Below, in pieces: positions 1 to 10,695 of a DNA stretch of 64,000 bases. Source of the stretch: Crotalaria pallida (Eukaryota > Streptophyta > Magnoliopsida > Fabales > Fabaceae); NCBI GenBank assembly GCA_037953625.1, contig CM075651.1:152908001-152972000 (forward strand), read 5' to 3'. How positions within the stretch are numbered: the stretch's first letter is position 1; each line of letters starts with the position of its first letter. The notes below the pieces were generated by a model. That model ran no database searches, had not been told where the DNA came from, and saw only the letters and a list, made by a program, of their open reading frames with translations. The position numbers and the translations under genes are program-made.

Positions 1-499
1 TTTATGCTATCAAATCGTTTGCGAGGGAATATTTTCCTCGTCAATCCGTCGCTAGGTATGCATTTTAATGAAATAAAGTTTGCGAGGACATCTTTCTCTC
101 GCAAATCCGTCGCCACGAATTCCTTTACGTAGTCAAATTGTTGGCGAGAGAATAGTTTCCTCTCAAATCCGTCGCTACGAATACATTTGTATAACAATAA
201 AGTTGGCGAGGGCATGTTTCTTTCGCAAATCCGTCGCCACAAATTCCTTTATGCTATCAAATCGTTTGCGAGGAATAGTTTCCTCGCAAAGCTGTCGCTA
301 CGAATACATTTGTAAAACGATAAAATTTGCGAGGGCATATTTCTCTCGCAAATTTGTCGCCACAAATTCCTTTATGCTATCAAATAGTTTGTGAGGGAAT
401 ATTTTCCTCGCAAATCAGTCGCAAATTCGATTTTGCGAGGGATTTGTGAGGGATTGGCGAGGGATTTGTCCGTCGCTATTTTGCATTTTTCTTGTAGTG
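1..499. mobile_element. CACTA transposon, right part only (block A copy)
   Basis: The element ends with CTTGTAGTG at 491-499, the complement of CACTACAAG, followed by CAT at 500-502. The interior is a series of degenerate units of about 60 bp containing GCGAGGG and CCTCGCAAA arms. It is the same insertion as the complete element at 26439-27620, since both share the downstream flank. The left end lies outside the window. No transposase is encoded here. Confidence 0.88.
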
Positions 500-794
500 C
501 ATGTACATACATTGTGTACATATAGGCTTGAATATGTTGTAAAATCAAAATTTCAGAAAATTAAAAAAAAATATATAGGAACTGAAATCAAAAGTTAATA
601 GATTTAAAAGGCCAAAAACATGTTTAAACCTACAGGGGTATTATATTTAAAAGATTCCTGAATCTAGGAAATGTAAAAAAAAAATAAAATAAAAATTTAT
701 GTACATCATGTAGGCAATTAACGTAACATACTATATATAGTTAAATAATTCTAGATATTTTATATAGATATATAAGTATATTGGAAATTTAGTA
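500..794. other. AT-rich spacer, paralogous to about 5105-5400
   Basis: No gene is seen. The stretch resembles the sequence beginning near 5112 (the shared motif GAATATGTTGTAAAATC is easy to see), marking the start of a roughly 2 kb internal repeat of the block. Confidence 0.6.
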
Positions 795-1241
795 CTACCT
801 TCGTTTCTAAATATAAGACCATCTTGATATTTTTATTTTGTTCCTATTTATAAGATCCTATACCAATTTTCAATGACAATTAATTACTTATTTTCATAAA
901 CATCCATATTTATTTAATACTTTTTAGATTTCCAATACTATTAATTAATAAGGGTAGTTATGAAAATGAGCAATGATTGAGAGACCTAGACTTACTCATA
1001 AGCCTACACATTAGAATCTTGACATTTGTCATTTAAGTTCTTTTATTTAATTTTTTTAACTTGAAAATAACAAGTGTCATAATCTTATGCGTAGGTTTGT
1101 AGGCTTGTAGGTCTCTAAATCATTTTTCTTTGAAAATACACATCAAAATTTCACATTTCCAATATCATCAACTAAATTAATCAACTTTTTTAATGGACGT
1201 AAAATCTATCAAAATGATCTTATATATAAAAACGGAAGGAG
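795..1241. mobile_element. Stowaway-type MITE, interrupted by another MITE
   Basis: The termini read CTACCTTCGTTTCTAAATA and, as complement of the right end, CTCCTTCCGTTTTTATATA. TA dinucleotides flank both sides (793-794 and 1242-1243), as expected for Tc1/mariner-type MITEs. The body is split by the element at 968-1128. Confidence 0.75.
968..1128. mobile_element. 161 bp MITE nested in the Stowaway MITE
   Basis: It has long imperfect terminal inverted repeats (left GAGCAATGATTGAGAGACC; right, in complement, GAAAAATGATTTAGAGACC). A 9 bp duplication is visible: TATGAAAAT on the left and TTTGAAAAT on the right. The block B copy (28089-28249) has TTTGAAAAT on both sides. Nine bases suits a Mutator-type element. 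Confidence 0.7.
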
Positions 1242-1704
1242 TATCATTATTTTAGTAAATCAAGGTAATTTTTTTAAGGACAGTCCTAAAAAAGCATGGA
1301 ATGTTATAATATAGAGTTTATTTGTATTTATAACCGATTTCGAGTTGACGCGATGTTTTTTTATTACTATAATAAGGAAGTTTTTTATTATTATAGAAAA
1401 AAAAAGTTATTCCAATCAAAAGGGCCGGGTTTACAGGAGCATTCACATATCCAAATGCTCCACCTTTTATGAATGGTTTGCACAAGTATATACAATCATG
1501 TGCTTTACGGAAACCAAACCAACAAAACAATACAAAAGAGTATGCTTCAAAAAAAATTGAAGCAACAAAGAAACCAAATCAACAAATAGCTTACAATTGT
1601 TGTGCATCAAACAAGGAAGTTATTCTTATATAGAAGTTTTGCCGTGCATTTTTTTTATCGGGTTGATCAAATCACCTTAACAATAGTCAATAGTACCATC
1701 ATAC

Positions 1705-2340
1705 AATAAAATCTCTATAAATTAATAATGTCCAAACCAGGATTTTATTAATTTAAAAATGCATTAATTAATAATTTAAATAAAATTTTCCGATTTAATG
1801 AATCTGATTGAAATCTCTTCATGTATAAAACATACACAATGTATTGACTAATCACTTCAAATGCTTAAAACACTATGTGAGTACGTATAAAAGATATCAC
1901 TCTACATGCACTAAAAAAGATTTGCAGCAATGGATTGATGAAAATTTTCATTTGAAAGTTAGTCAAGGTACAATACTACTGAACAATGTAAGAAAAATTA
2001 GAAATGATATACAGCCAGATTTAAATTTTAAGAAGAAGCAAACAATAATAAAATCACATTTTACTAAGTTGTCCTAATTATATTTGTAATTTTATAGAAT
2101 TATTAATTTATAATATAGAAGAGACCATAAATTTATATAAGAGTCTTCTGAAAGATTATTATCTTAATAATTTATAGAAAATATTAATTTAGTGCTAAGG
2201 CCCAAGTCAGGACCGAGAAAAAAAATATTGTTTTAGAAAAATTATTAATTTATCGAGGATTAATTTATTAAAATTCTACTTACAATGATATTATTTATTT
2301 TTATATTTTTAAAAATATTTATCAAAGATTTCAGTGTAAT
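1705..2340 (+). mobile_element. pogo-like DNA transposon remnant 1
   Basis: The left part contains CTCTATAAATTAATAATGTCC, a sequence typical of pogo-like ends, and the right part has related sequence in reverse with many ATTAATTTA runs. The middle holds a broken transposase DNA-binding segment at 1844-2077. Exact ends and a TA duplication were not resolved. Confidence 0.5.
1844..2077 (+). pseudogene. pogo-like transposase, N-terminal HTH remnant (A1)
   Basis: The 77-codon reading frame ends in a segment resembling the psq/CENP-B-type helix-turn-helix at the N-terminus of pogo-like transposases: a cysteine/lysine-rich start, then KKDLQQWIDENFHLKVSQ, then a basic RKIRND region. Family members usually continue with a second HTH and a DDE catalytic domain; neither is present, so this is a fragment. 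Related fragments lie at 6184-6425, 28976-29200, 42290-42490 and 54050-54250. The block B counterpart has a stop where this copy has the W of QQW. A plant gene built on the same domain is possible but unlikely given the pervasive decay. Confidence 0.6.
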
Positions 2341-2505
2341 AAATTTTATTAAAGGTTAAAATTTTTATTAGTAATATTTATTTCCTTCTTGCATCAATCT
2401 TTCCAAGGAAGAGACGTCCTTTTTTCATTCCATTTCCTATCCTTTCACACTTCATATTTTAAAAAAATGAATTTAAAAAATATATAAGATCCATAAATTA
2501 AAAAA

Positions 2506-3007
2506 GGCTTAAATACCAAAATGGTCCCTATAATTGTTGCTCATTTTGAAATTGGTCCCTATAAAATTTTTTCTTTGGTTTTGGTCCCCCACATTTAAAT
2601 TGGAAATCGTTAACATGACCTAACAGAATGGTGGTCAAGAGGCTGATGCTATACTAGGAATGATCATCCATCTACACAACCTCCACAGTCATGTAGAAAG
2701 AGGCTTTATCAGTTGATCTAGCCCTCTTTCTACATGACTGTGCAGGTTATGATTGCTCGTTCCCAGTAGCAACAACCTCTTGACCACCATTCCCAGTAGC
2801 AACATCCTCTTGACCACTATTCTGGTAGGTCACGTTAGTGATTTCCATCCAATTTAAACATTGGGGACTAAAACCAAAACAATAAATAATGTCAGGGACC
2901 AAAACCAAAACAATTATAATGTCAGGGACCAAAACCAAAGAAATTTTTTTATAGGGACCAATTTCAAAATGAGCAACAATTATAGAGATCATTTTGATAT
3001 TTAAGTC
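2506..3007. mobile_element. Mutator-like MITE with 9 bp target duplication (A)
   Basis: The left end GGCTTAAATACCAAAATGG is mirrored by the right end (complement GACTTAAATATCAAAATGA), and the inverted repeats continue for about 90 bp. The 9 bp ATTAAAAAA occurs at 497-505 of the 2000s on the left (2497-2505) and at 3008-3016 on the right. The interior holds a strong hairpin at about 2688-2746 and tandem copies of GTCAGGGACCAAAACC. A related sequence near 26340-26430 lacks the insertion. Confidence 0.85.
2688..2746. repeat. Hairpin inside the Mutator-like MITE
   Basis: An inverted repeat with arms of about 22 bp (CACAGTCATGTAGAAAGAGG and its complement CCTCTTTCTACATGACTGTG) surrounds a loop of about 14 bp. 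The block B copy keeps the same structure near 29790-29850. Confidence 0.8.
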
Positions 3008-3057
3008 ATTAAAAAAAACACACACAGAGATATACATACATGTACATTATGTATATA

Positions 3058-5107
3058 CTAGTAAATTTTCCCGTGCAAGCACGGGTTTTAATTGTTTTTT
3101 CTATACATTGATTTGAGTATAGACTTTGAAAATGTGTTTTTTAGATGATAAGTTAATATAGACTTTTTTTAATGATGAATAACATGTATTTTATTTGAGT
3201 AGTAATATCATTGCAAGCAACTTAGCAAAATGCTTTAGATAATAAGTTATCCCCAAAGCTCTTCATAAGAAAGAATACATATGAAATTTGTGTACAAATT
3301 GCTTTCATGATGGTACAATCACCGTCGTGACCAATACAAAAGAAATCTCCCAATCTCATTGTATCTCCTTGACTCAATTCTTATCAGCAACATCTACACT
3401 CATTCAAATAATCTCAAATGAAAAAAAGTAGAAAATACTCAAATCGTATCTTTGAGGAAAGGACAAAGGGGGTTGATATGATGACGATGGGTGGATTTTG
3501 AAATGAAGAAGTGATCTAAAGTACAACTTGGGTGGAGTGATTAACATGAGTGGAAGGAATGAGAGTAATAGAGAGAAAGGAAGTATCATGCCATGCTTTT
3601 GGAAAAGAGAAATATGATTCAGTGTTTTAGGGAGAGGAAGAGGCGATGAGAAAAGAGAATGAAATGGACGAGTGAGATTTAATTTTAAAAGCACCTCATG
3701 GACGGTTGAGACTAACAAATTAGGTGCTCTTCATCAACATAATATAAAATAGGAGAAGTAGAAGGGCAAAAAAGATTTCCCTCCTAAAACACCCATTTTC
3801 CTCCTAATGTTGTATTTCTCTCCTAAATCCATCACTAAGTGTGTGTTTTGTGTCTTTTAATCTTAGTCATCCATCATATTTTATTAGATTAAATCATAAT
3901 CATTCATCATGTTTTCTTAGAGACACACTTCTCTTCATCTTCTTTCTTTCGTTTTTTTCTAGTTGCCTTCCTTTCTCTCCTTTTCAGTTTCTTTCTCTCT
4001 TCTCATTTCTTTTCATCTCTTTAATACATATTTTCAAACACTTTTACGTACAAAAAATTTTGGAAAATAAACTTCTGATTTTGATGTTCTAGGCTCTCCA
4101 AATATACATCATAAAAAAATATACAAATGAGTACTCGAATAAAAAAAATAATTTATCTTTAATTTATTTCTTATTTTTTTCTTTATCTTTAATTTATTCC
4201 TTGCCATTTTGAGAGTTGTCATAAAGTTTCAAAAAAGTTATTTAATTATATATTTTTTGGTGAAATTAAATATTAGAGATTTGATTTGATCTAATTAAAT
4301 AACTTATGGTTTCTAACTAAACAAAAATTTATGCGTTTTTGTGGAAGTTAAGGATTTGATAAGACAAGTGCTAAAAACAAAATTAGAATACGAAAATTGA
4401 TGAGTAGAGTATTAGTGATATAACTATTTTGATCATATATATAATTATTTTTTCTATAACACAATTACACATAGATAATTGTTCGTTATATTTGATCATA
4501 TATATTTATTCGTTCTATAACACAATTTCACATATATTTATTTTTCTTGGTGAACACAAATACACATATTTTTTTCATATAGATATATAGTCTAATGAAT
4601 AAGAGATGCCAAAAGTCTTTACGAAAAAAACAGAAACACCAATGGCGGATTAGAAAAAGGATTAAGAAAATGAAGACCGTATGACTATTCATACTCTTCA
4701 TTTTTTTAATTAATAATATTGTTAGTTTTATTTTTCTAATATATCTTTATTAAAAATTTTAAAGTAAAAATTAAATAGATTTATCTTTTGCTTAATAATT
4801 GATTTTTTAATCAAGAATTCCAGAACTCCAAAATCTATATTCTTATGGATATACTTTTTTTTATCTTTGAATTCTCATATATTTAGCATTAACTTGATAT
4901 TTTAATTTTTATATTTATGTCAATGTTCATGTCAACTTGAGATCATAGAAAGAATAGCGAAATTTAAGATCCGTGCATCGCACGAGACAATTTTCCTAGT
5001 TAATAACATGTTTAGGAGGGAAAAACCACCATTAGGAGTGAAAAGGCAACATTAAAGGAGGGAGATCTTTTTTGCCCTCATACTTCTCCTATTTTAATAT
5101 ATGTTGA
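3058..5107 (-). mobile_element. Helitron on the - strand, host of a nested Helitron (A)
   Basis: On the - strand the 5' end starts TCAACATATATTAAAATAGG after an A (complement of 5108). The 3' end has a 7 bp hairpin CCCGTGC-AA-GCACGGG (3070-3085), then AAAATTTA and CTAG at 3058-3061, followed by T. These are the hallmarks of plant Helitrons: TC start, CTRR end, subterminal hairpin, insertion between A and T. Another Helitron (3734-4999) sits inside it in the opposite direction. No Rep/helicase gene is seen, so it is non-autonomous. Confidence 0.75.
3734..4999 (+). mobile_element. Helitron nested within the - strand Helitron (A)
   Basis: The 5' end TCAACATAATATAAAATAGG follows A at 3733. The 3' end has the hairpin region CCGTGCATCGCACG (4971-4984), then CTAG at 4996-4999, followed by T at 5000. 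It is 1266 bp with no coding capacity. Pyrimidine-rich sequence near 3920-4030 gives a low-complexity open frame only. Its 5' end and that of its host belong to one family, so together they look like terminal inverted repeats from 3734 to 5107. Confidence 0.72.
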
Positions 5108-6029
5108 TTATAGGCTCGAATATGTTGTAAAATCAAAACTTTGGAAATAAAGAAAGACCAAAATCAAAGAAATAAAGTATAGGAACTGAAATTAAAACTT
5201 AATACATTTACAAGATTAATTAAAAACATGTTTAAACCTATATTATATTTAGAAGATTCATGAATGTAGGAAATTTTTAAAAAAATTTATGTACATCATA
5301 TATGTAATTAATGTAACTATAGTTAAATAATTTTAGATATTTTATATAGATATATAAATATATTGGAAATTTAATATCGTTTTTTTAATATATGAAAGTA
5401 AATTTTTAAAGGACGGTCCTAAAAAAAGCGTCCAATATTATGATATACAGTTTATTTGTATTTATAACCGATTTTGAGTTGACACCATGTTTTTTTTATA
5501 AGCAAATAAAAGAAATTTATTTCAATCAAAAGAGTGTACAGAAGCATCATTTATCTAAGCGTTCCACTTTTTATGAAAGGTTTACATAAAGATACACAAT
5601 TATGTATTCAATAAAAATCAAACCAATATAACAATACAAAAGAGTCTACTTAAAAAAAATGAAGCAACAAAGAAAACAAACCAACAAGCAGCCTAATACA
5701 TCAAGCATGCCTACTAGAGTCGTGGATCGAACAATGAAGTTATTCTTATATAGAAGTTTTACCGTGCATTTTTTATAGGGTTGATCAAATCATCACCTTA
5801 ACGATAGTATCAATATACAGTAAAATTTATATAAATTAATAATGTCCGGATTGCATAATTTTATTAATTTAAAGATGTATCAATTAATTAATAAATTAAT
5901 ATTTAATAATTTAAAGATATTTTTTCCAACTTAACAAATCTAATTGAAATCTCTCTCCATGAATAAAACATATTAGGTAATGTATTGACTAAATCAATGA
6001 TGTTCGTGTACAATGTGACTAAATAAATA

Positions 6030-6083
6030 TAATAGATCCCCTAAAATTAAAAAAACAAAGTTCGTTGCACGTACAAATACTAG
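6030..6083 (+). mobile_element. Degenerate Helitron 3' end
   Basis: An imperfect hairpin GTTCGT-TGC-ACGTAC is followed by AAATA and CTAG at 6080-6083, then T. It matches the Helitron 3' pattern with a weaker stem than the others. The 5' end was not found. The same site is at 42148 in B and about 53913 in C. Confidence 0.5.
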
Positions 6084-6183
6084 TTAAAACTTAATGCAAG
6101 TTCATGTATGGTAAGGAAATCGACCACTATATAAACAATATCAAATATTCTTAATTAGTTAATTTAAATCAAAATCAACCAAC

Positions 6184-6425
6184 CATGGCTTCACATAAAA
6201 AAGGTGTCCAAAAATCAACCACGAGAGATCAAATATGTAAAACACTATGTGAGTATAAGAGAAATCACTCTACATGCACTCAAAAATAGATTTGCAGCAA
6301 TGGATTGATGAAAATTTTCATTTAAAAGTTAGTCAAGGTACAATATCGGACACTATAAGGAAAATTAGAGATGAAATACATTTTAAGAAGAAGCAAACAA
6401 TATAATAATAAAAATCCTATTTTAC
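6184..6425 (+). pseudogene. pogo-like transposase, N-terminal HTH remnant (A2)
   Basis: An ATG at 6184 opens a frame starting MASHKKGVQKS that reaches CEYKRNHSTCTQK and then a TAG stop. In a shifted frame the sequence continues as LQQWIDENFHLKVSQGTIS and RKIRDEI. Together this is the psq/CENP-B-type HTH of pogo-like transposases, interrupted by a small indel near 6285-6290. No catalytic domain follows. In the block B copy the ATG has become ATT (near 42250), but the block C copy keeps ATG (near 54016). Confidence 0.6.
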
Positions 6426-6688
6426 TAAGTTGTCCAAGTTATATTTGAAATTTCATAGAATTATTAATTTATAATATTTAAGGGACCATAAATTTATATA
6501 AGGGTCTTCCAAAAAAATTATTATCTTATTAATTTATAAAAATTATTAATTTAGTCCTTGGGCCCATCTAAGTCCGAATCGAGAAAAAATATTGTTTTAG
6601 AAAAATATTAATTTATCGAGAATTAGTTTACATATGTTTAATTATTTTTATATATTTAAAAATATTTATCAAAGATTTAAGTGTAATA

Positions 6689-6961
6689 CTGCCTCTGATT
6701 TCTAATATAAGAAAATTCAGACATATTTTTCTTGCTCTCTAATATAAGAAAAAGTTAACTAACTTTTTATTTCCAATACAATCATTCCTAAAATGTTTCT
6801 TGAAAATAGTTATCTCATTTAATTTTTTGTTTCATTCCCAATGCAAAATTCCTAAAGTAGCAATATTTTTTTATAAATTTGAGAAAATTAAATACATTCA
6901 ACCAACTTTCTTAATATGTATGATTTCGGTTATTTTTTGTTATAATAAGAACAGTAGAGAG
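6689..6961. mobile_element. Stowaway-like MITE (A)
   Basis: The ends read CTGCCTCTGATTTCTAATA and, in complement, CTCTCTACTGTTCTTATTA, with TA on both sides (6687-6688 and 6962-6963). The interior is noncoding. The B copy is at about 42750-43027. Confidence 0.65.
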
Positions 6962-7907
6962 TAAGTTTTATTAAATAGTTAAAATTTTTATTAGTAATAT
7001 TTATTTCCTTCTTCCATCAATCTTTCCATAGAAGAGACGTCGCTTTTTAATCCATTTCCTATCCTTTTAAGGTTCATTAAATTTTTTTATTCCATTAAAG
7101 TAATTGAATTAATGCCTTAAATTTTTATTTATTGTTTTTCATTAATAAAATTAAGAGAATTATGAAATTACTTAATGAGAATGTAGTAAAACTAGTAAGT
7201 ATTCCCGTGCATCGCACGGGTCCATTAATTTGAGATATTAGTATTGTGTCAAAAATTGCATTTGACAAAGTATGAATAAAATATGTTGGATTTGTAATGT
7301 ATAACGTTAAATTACTACTTAGTTATTAAATTATGTCGAGCCAATGTGTAGTTTATGTTTTATATCATGTAAATAAATTATAATTATTTTTTGAATTGTA
7401 TAAAAATAAACTTTACTATCATAGAAGACAACAATTTTAAGTTTTATATGTAGTTTATATTAAAGAGCTCTTTCAACTAATATTTATGTCGTGTTGACAT
7501 GTTAGGTAACGAGTTAATTTTTTGGAGCAAGATCTTTTATTTGATAAGATTCATCGTTTGTTGAGTATTGAATAATAAATTCTTTAAAACAAAGTATGTT
7601 TCATATGATAATTTATTTAAATATTCAAACTGAACAATGTTAAATGGTCACCAAAATGGTAGCAATAAGCATTGTATATGTCCAATATAACAACCTTGTA
7701 AATCCAAATTTAAAACCTAAAATTGACAGTCCTGCTTTCACGACATTTCTTCCTTGTAACATTTTTCCAATACTAAATCCACTTAAAAACCTGTCATAGT
7801 AAATGGAATGAATAATCATGAGGAATTATAATTATAGTTATTATCAGTAATTATAATTATACTATTGCAATAGAATTTGATAATATAAACGTAAGTTTAA
7901 ATTATAC

Positions 7908-8083
7908 CCTTTTTGCTTGGTACGTTTTTTAGTTTTGGAGGTAGAAAATTGAGAAGTTTCCATATCGTCAATGTCTAAGAAATTATTATCAACATTTTCA
8001 ACGAACTTTTTCTTCTTTGATGTTGAAGACGTAGAAGTGATGTCATCATATCTCTGAACGTGAGATTCAACTAAACAATTGTC
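7908..8083 (-). CDS. Exon-like segment inside the Helitron, unrecognised
   Basis: On the - strand, TTATAGCAG at 8092-8084 resembles a splice acceptor. It is followed by 58 open codons, rich in Ser, Thr, Asp and Lys, ending with a basic tail (SKTKKRTKQK), then a GT at 7907. The block B and C counterparts (near 44615-44800 and 56375-56560) stop with TAA after the basic tail instead, so this may be the last exon of a protein with a C-terminal nuclear-localisation-like tail. Plant Helitrons sometimes carry RPA1-like genes, but I see no OB-fold here and assign no function. Upstream exons were not found. Confidence 0.35.
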
Positions 8084-8839
8084 CTGCTATAAATATCAAA
8101 TCAAATATAATTTTTAGTTCATTAAATTAATTACTAACATTGCAATTAACGTTGTATTTATCTAATTGTTTTTCATTATTAAAAACTAGGTTAACATCAA
8201 CAACAAAAAGACAATCTTTCAAGAGCAGATCTTCTAGTAATTTTGGGAATCTAAATTCATCATTCTCTTGCAATATGATAAGTATAATATTAATAGGGGT
8301 AATTGCGAAAAATATATATTAAATGTTCACATTTTTAATATCTTGATTAAATTAATCAATTTTTTTAATGAGCATAAAATATGTGAATGGAATCTTATGC
8401 ATAAGGATAAATGGAGTATTACTTATTTTATTTTGATTATAATTATTAATATTCATATTAGTTATAGAAAAGAATATAGAAATATTCTAAAATTGCAACT
8501 TTAAAATTATCTGCTTATATTAAAACTTCATCATTGTATGAATTTACATTTTTTATATATTTAGAGGATTTTTTTAAAAAAATTTACTAAAATATGATGT
8601 TTTATATTATGCGAAATCATTATAAGAATTTTGAAATTTTAAAAAATCCAACTTTAAAATTACTTGTCTATATTAGAACTTCATAATTATAAAAAGTATA
8701 TTGTCTAAAGTATCAAATAACGCATTATTATTTTCCACGATCAAAATCACAACATATTGTATATATTTTCGGATTTTTGAAAAATGAATTAATTACGGAT
8801 TAAATATTTGATTGTATTATGCTAAATCATTATACAAAA

Positions 8840-9050
8840 CCAACTAGGTTTGGTTCAGTTCGTGTAAGGCACCAACTGAAATATTGGGAATGAGACACGG
8901 GTGCTAGTAGCCCCGGGTTCGATTCCCACTAAAAACATCTCGCTGGGAGAGCCAACCACAGCTCGCTCCGGATTAGTCTCAAGGGCTCCCTGGTATTAAG
9001 GGTGCTCTTGGGGATACCGGTGGTTCCGCAAGGAATACGGACCCAAAAAA
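8840..9050 (+). mobile_element. tRNA-derived SINE (A)
   Basis: The element starts CCAACTAGGTTTGGTTCAG and ends in a short A run. A box B promoter GGTTCGATTCC is at 8916-8926 and a box A-like region lies upstream. It is flanked by the 15 bp direct repeat AATCATTATACAAAA (8825-8839 and 9051-9065), the target duplication expected of LINE-mobilised insertion. Confidence 0.88.
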
Positions 9051-9269
9051 AATCATTATACAAAATTATAGCTTATCTTTAATACTTATAAATCCGTTTT
9101 TTCCGTTTTAGCCAAAATATATTCTTCATAATGATGTTCTTTTTTAATGATTGATACTAATTTGCCTATATTAGAACTTGCCTATATTAGAACTTCTCAA
9201 ATTACAACATTATATCCGTTTTTTCGCCTATATTTAATTCCAATTATTTCCGTTTTTTCCGGTTTTGCC

Positions 9270-9482
9270 AATTTATTAGACATTTTACCTATCTTTAATG
9301 ATTTTTCACAAATACTCCTATTTATTTAACAATTTTAAGATTCTCAATAATATTAATAAAGGTAGTTTGGAAAATACATATTAAATGTTCACATTTCCAA
9401 TATAATTAATTAAATTAATTATCTTTCTTAATGAACATAAAATATGTTCATGAAATCTTATATATAGGGATGGATGGAGTAT
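9270..9482. mobile_element. Decayed Stowaway-like MITE
   Basis: The right end ATAGGGATGGATGGAGTA and the interior CACAAATACTCCTATTTATTTAAC match the Stowaway-type family at 795-1241 and 10436-10695. The left terminus is eroded. Confidence 0.5.
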
Positions 9483-10435
9483 TACTTATTATTATTCTGA
9501 TTATAATTATTAATATTAGTATTAGTATTAGTTATAGAAATTAGTTTTAGTACAAACAATTGTGGGTCTAAGGTTAAATTCATAGAAAATTTTAAAATTG
9601 TCGAAGAGAATGAGAAGGTTAAGAAAATAATATAGAAATATTATAAAATTGCAACTTTTAAATTATTTGCTTATATTAAAACTTTATCACTGTATAAATT
9701 TACATGTTGTATAAATTCATTTTTTAAATTTTTTCTAAAATATGATGTTTTATATTATGCGAAGTCATTATAAGGATATAGAAATTAAAAAGATTCCAAC
9801 TTTAAAATTAGTTGCCTATGTTAGAACTTCATATTGTCTAAAATATCAAATAACGCATCACTATTTTCCACGATTAAAATTATAACATATTGTATAAATT
9901 TTCGGATTTTTTAAAAATTGAATTAATGACGGAGTAAATATTTGATTGTATTATGATAATTCATTATACCAAATTATAGCTCATCTTTAATACTTATATA
10001 TCCGTTTTAGCCAAAATTTATTCTTCATAATGATGCTCTTTTTAAATGATTGATATCAATTTGCCTATATTAGAACTTGCTTATATAAGAATTTCTCAAA
10101 TCACAACATTATATCCATTTTTGTTTTGCTGTTTAATACTTAGATGACGGCTCGTTTAGGCATTATTATATATATTTTTATGCCTATGTTTAATTCAAAT
10201 TTTTTCCGTTTTTTAAGTTTGATGCCTAAATAATTCATGTTTCTTTTCCATGCTTAAATCTACATGTTGCACAAAATTGACGGAGTTTTTTTTTTATAAA
10301 TTTACTAAAATATGATGTTTTATATATTATTGTAAACCATCATAAGAATATATAAATTAAAAAGATTCCAACTTTAAAATTACTTGCTATATTATACCTT
10401 CGTAATTGTAAGTAAGTATATTGTCTAAAGTAATA

Positions 10436-10695
10436 TCTCCTTCCCTAAATATAAGATCTTTTATTTTGTCCATATTTATAAGACCCTATATCAATTTTCA
10501 ATGATCATTAATTAATTTTTTCCACAAATATCCCTATTTATTTAACACATTTTAAATTAACAATAATATTATTAGGGGTAATTTTGAAAATATATATCAA
10601 AAGTTTACATTTCTAATACAATTAACTAAATTAATTAACTTTCTTAATGGACGTGAAATCTCCCAAAGAGATCCTATATTTAGGGACGAAGGGAG
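10436..10695. mobile_element. Stowaway MITE (A)
   Basis: The left end TCTCCTTCCCTAAATATAAG and the right end (complement CTCCCTTCGTCCCTAAATA) form inverted repeats of more than 20 bp, flanked by TA. The B counterpart is at about 47685-47950 and the C counterpart at about 59445-59700. Confidence 0.8.

Larger units (their letters stand above)
5108..6688 (+). repeat. Second copy of an internal ~2 kb repeat, with pogo-like remnant 2
   Basis: This region parallels 505-2340: the same GAATATGTTGTAAAATC start, a similar middle, and a pogo-like CAGTAAAATTTATATAAATTA end near 5819. It is an older, more diverged duplication than A/B. The site ACAAT at 5631-5635 is the unoccupied equivalent of the LTR retrotransposon insertion in block B. 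Confidence 0.65.

Noticed and set aside
80..394. Open reading frames inside the CACTA repeats (also 27212-27526 and several - strand frames)
   Set aside because: They arise because the repeat period keeps frames open. The predicted peptides are just repeated motifs and match no protein type.
3404..3718. 104-codon - strand open frame (and 31292-31679)
   Set aside because: Low-complexity Leu/Ser/Pro peptide in a Helitron, shared only because the blocks are duplicated. The frame is broken between copies.
3734..5107. A single Mutator-like element with ~50 bp terminal inverted repeats
   Set aside because: No 9 bp duplication is visible at its edges, and each end is better explained as the 5' end of a separate Helitron with its own hairpin and CTAG 3' end.
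8900..8930. tRNA gene-like box B (also 11735-11750 and 25535-25555)
   Set aside because: There is no cloverleaf, and the first two lie in elements with A tails and 15 bp target duplications, so they are SINEs. The third looks like a SINE fragment.
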